Positions 52,844 to 60,032 of a DNA stretch of 64,000 nt are shown one piece after another. The stretch covers positions 6,014,001-6,078,000 of the forward strand of contig NZ_CP031969.1 of the NCBI RefSeq assembly GCF_003443735.1. The letters are read 5' to 3'. Position numbers and translations under genes: made by a program. Below the pieces are notes generated by a model. It was not told the DNA's origin. It searched no databases and was given only the letters and a program-made list of their open reading frames with translations. The DNA is from Streptomyces sp. CC0208 (GTDB lineage: Bacteria > Actinomycetota > Actinomycetes > Streptomycetales > Streptomycetaceae). Within the stretch, counting starts at the first letter, position 1, and each line of letters opens with the position of its first letter.

Positions 52844-54054
52844 CAGGAGCCTCCATCGTTGGTGAGCAGGTGGAGCAGCGGGCCGTTGTCGGGGAGCGGC
52901 TCTGCTCCCTCCCAGGCGCGGGCGAGCGCGCCGACGGTGCCGAGTTCGCCGACGAGGACCCCGCCGACCAGGCGGTCGTCGCGGACGACGACCTTGCGGT
53001 AGGTGCCGCGGGTGGCGTCCGCGAGCTGGACGACGTCGTCGCCCGGGAGCGCCTCGGTCTCGCCGAACGCGGCCAGGTCGAAGGCGGTCTGCCCGGCGAG
53101 CGTGAGCCGGGTCAGCGAACGGGTGCCGGTGTAGCGGGCGTTCGTCCGACCGGCCAGCAACTCGGCCAGGACATCTGCCTGTTCGAGGGCCGGGGTGGCG
53201 AGGCCGTAGACGTTGCCGTCGTGCTGGGCGCAGTCGCCGATGGCGTGGATGTGCGGGTCGGACGTGCGCAGTTCGTCGTCCACGACGATGCCCTTGCGCA
53301 CCTCCAGGCCCGCGGTCTGCGCGAGACCGACACGCGGGTGGACCCCGCAGGCCAGGACCACGATCTCGGCGTCCAGGGCGTAACCGTCGGCCATCTCCAC
53401 CGAGCGGACCGCCCCGCCGACACAGCGCACGTCCCGCACGCGCAGGTCGGTGTGGACCTCGACGCCGAGGTCCCCGAGGTGGCGCCGGACGAGCTTGGAC
53501 GCGCTCGGGTCGAGCTGGCGCTCCATCAGCCGCTCGGACTGCTGGGCGAGGATCACCTGGGCGCCGCGCTGGGCGAGCGCGCGGGCCGCGGAGACCCCGA
53601 GGAGCCCGCCGCCGATCACGACCGCCTTCACTCCCGGCCGGACCGCCGCGGACAGGCCCAGGCAGTCGTCCATGGTGCGGAAGGCGTGGACGCCCTCCGG
53701 CAGCACGTGGTCGGGGGTGAAGAGGCCGCGCAGAGGCGGCAGGACGGGGTTGGAGCCGGTGGCCAGGACCAGCGTGTCGTAGGCGGTCTTCGAACCGTCC
53801 GCGTACTCGACGGTCCGTGCCTCGCGGTCGATGCCGGTGACCCGGGCGCGGGTCAGCGCGGCCGGCGCCGGGAGCGCGATCACCTCGGGGGTGTACCGCC
53901 CGGCCAGCACCTCGGCGAGGAGCACCCGGTTGTACGGGCGGTGCTCCTCCTCGCCGATCAGCGTCACGGGCGTGCCGAGCTCTCCGAGCCGCCGGGCGAG
54001 CCGGACGCCCGCGAGCCCGGCGCCGATCACCACCACACGCGTATTCGAGGTCAT
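52843..54054 (-). CDS. FAD/NAD(P)-dependent oxidoreductase of the nitrite reductase operon
   Basis: 403 residues. FAD motif VVVIGAGLAGVRLARRL at the N-terminus, a second nucleotide site (VVIGGGLLGVSAARALAQRG) and ATG-type LATGSNPVLPP. It resembles the N-terminal part of NirB without siroheme or iron-sulfur domains. First gene of the operon, preceded by a GlnR-like box. It may pass electrons to NasA or NirB (inference). Annotations as NasB-like exist for such proteins. Confidence 0.88.
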   Translation of the reverse strand: MTSNTRVVVIGAGLAGVRLARRLGELGTPVTLIGEEEHRPYNRVLLAEVLAGRYTPEVIALPAPAALTRARVTGIDREARTVEYADGSKTAYDTLVLATGSNPVLPPLRGLFTPDHVLPEGVHAFRTMDDCLGLSAAVRPGVKAVVIGGGLLGVSAARALAQRGAQVILAQQSERLMERQLDPSASKLVRRHLGDLGVEVHTDLRVRDVRCVGGAVRSVEMADGYALDAEIVVLACGVHPRVGLAQTAGLEVRKGIVVDDELRTSDPHIHAIGDCAQHDGNVYGLATPALEQADVLAELLAGRTNARYTGTRSLTRLTLAGQTAFDLAAFGETEALPGDDVVQLADATRGTYRKVVVRDDRLVGGVLVGELGTVGALARAWEGAEPLPDNGPLLHLLTNDGGS

Positions 54055-54413
54055 GTCTAGGAGCGTGCGTTGCGGGTGTTACCCGACCGCATCACCTCTG
54101 TTTCCCGCGAGGAACGCTGCCCTCAGCTGGGACCGGGGGCGAGTGTGAGGGTTCGGCAGGGGCGTCGGGGGCGCGCTGTGAGGACGCCGTCCCCGGACAC
54201 CGCCCAGGTGGGTGCAACCTGCACGGACGGGGCGACGCCGTGGTCGGCGGCGGGGGCCCCGGCACATCTTCCCCGTCCTCCGTCCTCAACCTCGCGCACA
54301 CCGCGCTGAGGAACGGCAGCGGGTCCGTCCCCGGCATCCTGCCGGGCGCGAGCTACGGGCTGGTCGCGAATATTGCGTACGAACACTGGCTCGCCTGCCG
54401 TTACGGTGGCACC
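54055..54413. other. Non-coding divergent region
   Basis: No gene supported. Holds the GlnR-like box next to the nir operon and a CCCGGCA-TCC-TGCCGGG hairpin (54330-54346). The half near the kinase gene shows no obvious operator. Confidence 0.55.
54067..54104 (-). promoter_or_regulatory. GlnR-like box of the nir operon
   Basis: On the minus strand GAAAC-n6-GATGC-n6-GTAAC-n6-AACGC: five-base sites every 11 bases, the pattern of Streptomyces GlnR boxes (GTnAC and GAAAC). Two of four sites fit well. It begins 13 bases before the operon start. Confidence 0.5.
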
Positions 54414-54959
54414 GTGACGACTCAGGTGATCGTGCTCAACGGCGGTTCCAGCTCCGGGAAGACGGGGATCGCGCGGTGTCTTCAGGCCGTGCTGCCCGAG
54501 CCCTGGCTGGCGTTCAGCATCGACGACTTCGTCGACTCGATGCCCCCGGCCCTCCAGGCGTCGGACGCGGGCCTGGAGGTCACGGCCGACGGCGGGGTGA
54601 GCGTGGGGGCGGACTTCACGCGGCTGGAGGCCGCCTGGATGGCGGGCCTCGCCGCGACCGCCCGCGCGGGCGCCCGGGTCGTCGTCGACGACGTCTTCCT
54701 CGGCGGCCCGCACTCGCAGGAACGCTGGCGACGGGCCTTGGCCGGCCTCGACGTGCTGTGGGTCGGCGTGCGCTGCGAGGCCGCCGTCGCCGCGGGCCGC
54801 GAGATCGTCCGGGGCGACCGGGCCCGGGGGATGGCCGAGAAGCAGGCGGAGGCCGTCCACCAGGGCGTGGTCTACGACATCGAGGTCGACACCACCCGCA
54901 CCGAGTCCCTGGAGTGCGCGCGCACCATCGCCGGGGCGGTCGTCAGCGGCTCCCCGTGA
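54414..54959 (+). CDS. Chloramphenicol phosphotransferase-like kinase
   Basis: 181 residues, P-loop kinase. Walker A GGSSSGKT, SIDDFVDSMP resembling the substrate loop of Streptomyces chloramphenicol 3-O-phosphotransferase, VVVDDVFLGG, and lid region RARGMAEKQAEAVH. GTG 54414. Natural substrate may be another hydroxylated compound. Its end overlaps the convergent sortase gene by 17 bases. Confidence 0.88.
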   Translation: MTTQVIVLNGGSSSGKTGIARCLQAVLPEPWLAFSIDDFVDSMPPALQASDAGLEVTADGGVSVGADFTRLEAAWMAGLAATARAGARVVVDDVFLGGPHSQERWRRALAGLDVLWVGVRCEAAVAAGREIVRGDRARGMAEKQAEAVHQGVVYDIEVDTTRTESLECARTIAGAVVSGSP

Positions 54960-55569
54960 GGTGCGCGAACACCACCACGTTGCCCCGGTAACCGGTCGAG
55001 CGCGAGTAGCCGCCACCGCAGGTGATCACCCGCAGCTCGGGCCTCTTCGCGGCCCCGTACACCTTCTCGTCGGGGAAGTTCCTCGCGTCGTACACCTCGA
55101 CCGCGTCCACCGTGAACACCGCGACGCTTCCGTCGCGCCGGTCCACCTCGATCGCGCTGCCCTTGCGCAGGGCCCCGAGGTCGTAGAAGACGGCGGGACC
55201 CTCGGCGTTGTCGACATGTCCGGCGACGATCGCGGTGCCCGTCTCACCGGGGACGGTGCCGGCCTCGTACCAGCCGGCGAGGTTCTTCTTCGAGGCCGGC
55301 GGTACATCGAGGCTGCCGGCCGCGGTGAGGGCCAGGGCCATCAACGGCGCGTCCACCCGGATCGCGGGGATGCGGACGCGGTCGGGCGGGGACGGCGGCA
55401 GCGCGGGCGCGGCGGCCCGCCCGCTGTCGCCTGCCGCGCGCGCCTGGGCGGCGGACGGCTGCGGCGGGGCGTGCGTCTCGGCGCCGCTGCGCAGCAGCCA
55501 CGCGCCGGTGCACAGGGCCATCACGGTGACGCCCGCTATGGCGGTGTTGCCGAAGCCGCGGTTGCGCAC
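54943..55569 (-). CDS. Class F sortase
   Basis: 208 residues. N-terminal signal-anchor helix (about 10-27), proline-rich linker, sortase beta barrel with catalytic His in IVAGHVDNA, Cys in VITCGGGY and Arg shortly after in STGYRG. GTG 55569 has GAGGAGG five bases upstream. A secreted anchored protein is encoded directly upstream, its probable partner. Confidence 0.93.
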   Translation of the reverse strand: MRNRGFGNTAIAGVTVMALCTGAWLLRSGAETHAPPQPSAAQARAAGDSGRAAAPALPPSPPDRVRIPAIRVDAPLMALALTAAGSLDVPPASKKNLAGWYEAGTVPGETGTAIVAGHVDNAEGPAVFYDLGALRKGSAIEVDRRDGSVAVFTVDAVEVYDARNFPDEKVYGAAKRPELRVITCGGGYSRSTGYRGNVVVFAHLTGSR

Positions 55570-55681
55570 AGCTACCTCCTCTACGGCCGGACTGCCCGTC
55601 CCCCTCCGGGCCGCGAGGGGCGTCGGACCCGGAGGGGGAGGGGACATGCGGTACCGGCGGACGGACAGCGGAGGGTGTCCG

Positions 55682-56203
55682 TCAGATCCCGTCGCCTCTC
55701 GCCCGGCGATGCAGGAGCCAGGTACCGCCCGCGGCGGCGACGGCGAGAGCCGCCACGCCGGCCGCGGTCTGCACGGGATCGGGGCCCAGAGCGCCACCGA
55801 CCCCCGTCTTGACACTTCCTCTGGGATGCACCGGCTGACGCTGGGACGTCAGCGTGACCACCAGGTCACCGGTCACCCGCCGGCCGCCCTCCGCACAGGT
55901 CGCGACGATCTCGTACGTCCCCGGCTGCGCGCTCGGCGGCACCCGGAACTGCCCGATCGCGTCGCCCTCGTGCGTACTGGGCGCCAGCGTGAAGGTGCCC
56001 GCGCCCACCGCGCTGGCGTCCCCCGCCGCCGTACCGCCGTCCCCGCACGCCGCCGTGTTCACGGTGACCTGCCCGCCCGGCACCACGGAGGACGGGAACA
56101 CCTCGAGCCCGTCCGTGTTCCCGGCGTACGCGGGCGCACAGACGAGACCCGCGGCGGCGACGGCGAGCGCGCTGCCGGACAGCAGGCGGGTGGTGCGGCG
56201 CAT
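55682..56203 (-). CDS. Secreted membrane-anchored protein next to class F sortase
   Basis: 173 residues. Signal peptide ending PAYAGN, an Ig-like beta domain with one cysteine pair (NTAACGDGG, ATCAEGG), then a C-terminal membrane helix and RRARGDG tail. No clear LPxTG: the region before the helix reads GSVKTGVGGA. It looks like a sorting-signal architecture with a non-canonical motif. Likely the sortase substrate by context. Confidence 0.82.
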   Translation of the reverse strand: MRRTTRLLSGSALAVAAAGLVCAPAYAGNTDGLEVFPSSVVPGGQVTVNTAACGDGGTAAGDASAVGAGTFTLAPSTHEGDAIGQFRVPPSAQPGTYEIVATCAEGGRRVTGDLVVTLTSQRQPVHPRGSVKTGVGGALGPDPVQTAAGVAALAVAAAGGTWLLHRRARGDGI

Positions 56204-56442
56204 GGTGCTCCTTCGAGCTCTCGGGTGGGTCCCTGTGCCTTCGAGGAAAGTGGCAGTGGGCCGAGCCCGCTTCCTGAGGGGGCGTCAGAATTACGGTGAA
56301 CGGGTGTCAGATCGCTGTGCCCCGGGCCGGGTCGGCCGGAGTTTCAGCAGGTCATCGGCGTACGGCGGGCAGGTGGCGGAAGAGAACCCGAAGGACGCGG
56401 GGCGCGGGTGTGAACGGGTGACCCCTCGGCCGTGATCCGTGC

Positions 56443-56473
56443 TTGACCTCAACTTTGGTCGAGGTATCAGGCT
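56443..56473 (+). promoter_or_regulatory. MerR-type promoter of FMN reductase gene
   Basis: TTGACC (-35, 56443-56448) and CAGGCT (-10, 56468-56473) are 19 bases apart, with the dyad ACCTCAAC/GTCGAGGT inside the spacer. An overlong spacer with a centred dyad is the hallmark of MerR-regulated promoters. Predicted start of transcription is at or one base before ATG 56481. Confidence 0.7.
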
Positions 56474-56480
56474 GTCCGTC

Positions 56481-57050
56481 ATGCAGACAGACACCGCACC
56501 TCTCAAGGTCACCCTGGTCATCGGCAGCAACCGCCACGGCCGCTTCGGCCCCGTCGTGGCCGACTGGCTCCTCGACCGCCTCCGCGACCGCGAGGACCTG
56601 GTCCCGGACGTCGTGGACGTGGCCGAGGCCGACCTGCCCATGTCCTTCGCCCAGCCCTCCTCGCCCTCCGCCGTCACCCCGAAACTCGCCTCCGCGGACG
56701 CCTTCGTCGTGCTCACCCCCGAGTACAACCACTCCTTCCCGGCCGGTCTGAAGAACCTGATCGACTGGCACTTCACGGAGTGGCAGGCCAAGCCGGTGGC
56801 CCTGGTCTCCTACGGAGGCGTCTCGGGCGGGCTGCGGGCGGTCGAGCACCTCCGCCAGGTCTTCGCGGAGCTCCACGCGGTGACGGTCAGGGACACGGTG
56901 AGCTTCCACAACGCGGGGAGCTCCTTCGCCGACGGCCGCCCGAAGGACCCTTCCGGCCCGGACGCGGCGGCGAAGACGATGCTGGACCAGCTGGTGTGGT
57001 GGGGGAGGGTGCTGAGGGAGGGGAGGGCGGCGATGCCCTACGCCCGGTGA
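56481..57050 (+). CDS. NADPH-dependent FMN reductase family protein
   Basis: 189 residues, flavodoxin-like fold. GSNRHGRFGPVVADW binds FMN phosphate; PEYNHSFPAGLKNLIDW and YGGVSGGLR complete the site. Reduces FMN or quinones with NAD(P)H. No ribosome site, and the predicted transcript begins at the ATG, suggesting leaderless translation under MerR-type control. Confidence 0.92.
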   Translation: MQTDTAPLKVTLVIGSNRHGRFGPVVADWLLDRLRDREDLVPDVVDVAEADLPMSFAQPSSPSAVTPKLASADAFVVLTPEYNHSFPAGLKNLIDWHFTEWQAKPVALVSYGGVSGGLRAVEHLRQVFAELHAVTVRDTVSFHNAGSSFADGRPKDPSGPDAAAKTMLDQLVWWGRVLREGRAAMPYAR

Positions 57051-57093
57051 GGCGCCTGTGCCCGGCTCCTCCGACTACCGTGAGGCGATGGGC

Positions 57094-57522
57094 ATGGAAC
57101 AGCGCATCACCCTGATCACCCTGGGCGTCTCGGACCTCGCCCGCTCCAAGGCTTTCTACGAGGCCCTGGGCTGGCGCGGCCAGGAGGTCGAGGAGACGGT
57201 CTTCTTCCAGGCGGGCGGCCTCGGCCTGGTCCTGTGGAGCCGGGAGAAACTCGCGAAGGACTGCGGACTGGAGCCGGGTCCGGCACACGGCTTCGGGGGT
57301 GTCGCCCTCGCGCACAACGTCCGCTCGCGGGCGGAGGTCGACGCCCTCCTCACGACCGTGGCGGAGGCGGGCGGCACCGTCACCAAACCGGCCGCGGTGA
57401 ACGAGATCGGCTTCTACTCCAGCGCTTTCACGGACCCGGACGGCCACGCCTGGGAGCTGGCGTACAACCCGGGCTTCCCGCTGGCGGAGGACGGCACGGT
57501 GACGCTGCCGGACTTCGGCTAG
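57094..57522 (+). CDS. VOC family (glyoxalase-like) protein
   Basis: 142 residues, paired VOC modules: ITLITLGVSDLARSKAFYEAL and YSSAFTDPDGHAWELAYNP; the final DPDGHAWELAY is the classical end of the fold. ATG 57094 is eight bases from GAGG (57082-57085); ATG 57088 is only two away. Role unknown. Confidence 0.9.
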   Translation: MEQRITLITLGVSDLARSKAFYEALGWRGQEVEETVFFQAGGLGLVLWSREKLAKDCGLEPGPAHGFGGVALAHNVRSRAEVDALLTTVAEAGGTVTKPAAVNEIGFYSSAFTDPDGHAWELAYNPGFPLAEDGTVTLPDFG

Positions 57523-57607
57523 AGCCCCCGCCCGGCGTCGGCGGAGGTGACGGACGATCCCGGCGGGCCAGGCACGTCACCCGGTCCGGTCGCGGCGAGG
57601 TCATGGC

Positions 57608-57754
57608 CTACGGCCCCCGCAGCCCGCACCCGGTGGTGACGGTGCTCGGCAGGTCCCCGGCCAGGCCGAACGCGGCCGTGAGCATGGTGCGCACGGCCCC
57701 CTGCCCCCGGACCACCTTCACCTCGACATGGACGTGCGGGTCGTTCTCGCCCAC
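57608..57754 (-). CDS. 48-residue conserved-type small protein
   Basis: GTG 57754 (GGAGGAGGG a few bases upstream) encodes 48 residues beginning VGENDPHVHVEVKVV and ending TTGCGLRGP at TAG 57608-57610. The alternating polar/hydrophobic stretch suggests beta strands, and the product has a non-random composition unlike antisense reading. I recall similar small Streptomyces proteins but no function. Confidence 0.6.
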   Translation of the reverse strand: MGENDPHVHVEVKVVRGQGAVRTMLTAAFGLAGDLPSTVTTGCGLRGP

Positions 57755-57777
57755 CTGTCACCCTCCTCCCACGGGTA

Positions 57778-57805
57778 CGGCCGCCCCGGTACCCCGGGGC
57801 GGCCG
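57778..57805 (-). terminator. Terminator downstream of second M4 protease
   Basis: CGGCCGCCCCGG and CCGGGGCGGCCG with a four-base loop, 21 bases after the protease stop. Confidence 0.8.
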
Positions 57806-57825
57806 CGTCGCGTGTGCGGTGGACG

Positions 57826-59481
57826 TCAGTTCACGTTCACCGCGCTCCAGGCCGCCGCCACCGCGTTGTACTCGGTGCTGCCCGCGCCGTACAGGTCCTT
57901 CGCCGCGTTCAGGGTGGCCGTGCGCGCTCCCGCGTAGTTCGTGGAGGACGTCATGTAGACCGTCAGCGCCCGGTACCAGATGGCGCCCAGCTTGTCGCGG
58001 CCGATGCCGGTGACCGTGGAGCCGTTGGATGTGGGGGAGTTGTAGCTGACGCCGTTGATGGTCTTGGCGCCGCTGCCCTCCGCCAGCAGGTACGCGAAGT
58101 GGTTGGCGACCCCGGAGGAGTAGTGGACGTCGAGGTTGCCGACCGAACTGCTCCAGGAGTCGGCGGAGCTGCCGTCCTTGGAGGGCTTGTCCATGTACCG
58201 CAGGGCGTCCTTCCCGAAGCCGGACCGGACGATCTTCTCGCCGATCAGGTAGTCGCCGACGTCGGAGGAGTTGCCCGCGTAGAACTCCACCAGCGTGCCG
58301 AAGATGTCGGAGGTCGCCTCGTTGAGCCCGCCCGACTCGCCCGAGTACGTCAGCGCCGCCGTCTTCGACGTCACACCGTGGGACATCTCGTGGCCCGCCA
58401 CGTCCAGTGACACCAGCGGACCGAGCTGCGTCCCGTCACCGTCGCCGTACGTCATGCAGAAGCAACTGTCGTCCCAGAAGGCGTTGTTGTACTTGTTGCC
58501 GTAGTGGACCCGGTTGTACGAGCCCTTGCCGTCACCGCCGATCCCGTTCCGCCCGTGGACGTTCTTGTAGTAGTCCCAGGTGACGTCGGTGCCGTACTGC
58601 GCGTCCACCGCCGCCGTGGCCCGGTCCGCACTCGCCCCGGTGCCCCAGTGGTTGTCGGCGTCGGTGAACAGGGTCGCGGGCGCCCGGCTGATGCAGATGT
58701 TCAGGAAGCAGAGGTCGGTCTTGTTCGCCGCGTCGCCCGTGTACGTGTTCCCGCGCGTGGCGTCCTTGAGCTGGTACGTCGACCCCGACTGCGTCGTCTC
58801 CAGCCCGACCGTCCCGCTGTACAGCGACTTCCCGTCGCCGGACGCCTGCTCGATGCTGTCCCACGCGTCGATCTGCGCGCCGGTGCGGGCGTCCGTGAGG
58901 ACCGTGCGCGCGACCGGGTTGCCGAGCGAGTCCTGCGCCGCGGCGTCGGTCTGCCAGGCCAGCTTCGGCGCCCCGTGCAGCGCGTCGACGACGAGGCGCG
59001 GCTTGGCCGTCAGCTTCTTCAGCGTCTCGCCGAGGTTGGCCGCCTTGAGGGCGTTCGCCGCGAGGTCGGCGGCCTTGGGGGCGGACAGGGCCGGGGTGAC
59101 GCTGGAGAGGGATATCGCGCTCCTGGTGGCGCGCGAGGAGCTCTTGTAGGCCCCGTTCGGCGCCAGGTGGACGACGAAGTCGCCGCCCAGCACGGGCAGT
59201 TGGCGGTACGTGCGGTCGTAGCGGACGTGCTGGGTGCCGTCGGGGTCGACGATCACGTCCCGGACCTTCGGGTGCTGCGCCGGGCCGAGCCCCAGCGCCG
59301 AGGCGTGGTCGGCCAGGACCGACGCGGCGTTCTCGAGTGCGGTGGCCCGGGTGGGTCTGTCCGCCGCGCCGGCGGCGGGGGAGAGGGCGGCGGCCAGCAA
59401 TGTGGCGGCGGTGGCGGCGACTCCGGCGGTGGCGAGACGACGGGAACGGGCACCTCGGACGTACGGCCGTATCCGACTCAT
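57826..59481 (-). CDS. Secreted M4 zinc metalloprotease (short form)
   Basis: 551 residues. Signal peptide (about 1-40), FTP/PepSY propeptide (about 55-205), thermolysin-type catalytic domain with GHEMSHGVTS, GGLNEATSDIFG and LDVHYSSGVANHF. Ends directly after the catalytic domain (AWSAVNVN), unlike the longer paralog at 14939-17338. A cysteine pair insertion (LCFLNICISR) is unique to this copy. ATG 59481 with GAGGAGA upstream. Confidence 0.95.
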   Translation of the reverse strand: MSRIRPYVRGARSRRLATAGVAATAATLLAAALSPAAGAADRPTRATALENAASVLADHASALGLGPAQHPKVRDVIVDPDGTQHVRYDRTYRQLPVLGGDFVVHLAPNGAYKSSSRATRSAISLSSVTPALSAPKAADLAANALKAANLGETLKKLTAKPRLVVDALHGAPKLAWQTDAAAQDSLGNPVARTVLTDARTGAQIDAWDSIEQASGDGKSLYSGTVGLETTQSGSTYQLKDATRGNTYTGDAANKTDLCFLNICISRAPATLFTDADNHWGTGASADRATAAVDAQYGTDVTWDYYKNVHGRNGIGGDGKGSYNRVHYGNKYNNAFWDDSCFCMTYGDGDGTQLGPLVSLDVAGHEMSHGVTSKTAALTYSGESGGLNEATSDIFGTLVEFYAGNSSDVGDYLIGEKIVRSGFGKDALRYMDKPSKDGSSADSWSSSVGNLDVHYSSGVANHFAYLLAEGSGAKTINGVSYNSPTSNGSTVTGIGRDKLGAIWYRALTVYMTSSTNYAGARTATLNAAKDLYGAGSTEYNAVAAAWSAVNVN

Positions 59482-59611
59482 CGGTCTCCTCAGAAAGGCG
59501 CCAATGGGGCGCGTGGGGGTGGCGCGGACGTTGTCGAAGATTTAAGAGGTCATGACAAGCCGTGTCCATAGCGCGTCACGTGCAGGTGTGTGAGGGGAGA
59601 GAATCGTTTCT

Positions 59612-60031
59612 GTGACCCCTGCGAGACTCCCGTTCTTCGTCTACGGCACCCTCCGCCCCGGCGAGGCCAACCACGACCTCTTCCTGCGCGGCCGCATCCG
59701 CTCCGAGGAGCCGGGCCGACTCACCGGCGCGCTGCTGTACGACGGCCCCGGCTACCCGTACGCCGTCGAGGGGGCCGGGGGAACGGTCGCCGGGGAACTC
59801 GTCACCCCGCGGGCCGATGCCTACGCCGAACTGCTCGCCGCCCTCGACGAGTTGGAGGAGTACCGCCCAGGAGACCCGCGCAACCTGTACGAACGGGTCG
59901 CCCGCGAGGTGATTCGCACGGCCGACGGCACGCCCGTGCGCGCCTGGGTCTATGTGGCGGCACCGCCCGTCGCCACCCGCCTGCGCGCCCGCGGCAGGCC
60001 CATCGAGAGCGGCGACTGGCTGCTCCGGTGA
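59612..60031 (+). CDS. Gamma-glutamylcyclotransferase family protein
   Basis: 139 residues. FFVYGTLRPGEANHDLF is the BtrG/GGCT substrate loop; a general acid/base glutamate lies in LDELEEYRPG. Opens gamma-glutamyl peptides or trims them. GTG 59612. One base separates its stop from the convergent nasA stop. Confidence 0.9.
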   Translation: MTPARLPFFVYGTLRPGEANHDLFLRGRIRSEEPGRLTGALLYDGPGYPYAVEGAGGTVAGELVTPRADAYAELLAALDELEEYRPGDPRNLYERVAREVIRTADGTPVRAWVYVAAPPVATRLRARGRPIESGDWLLR

Positions 60032-60032
60032 C

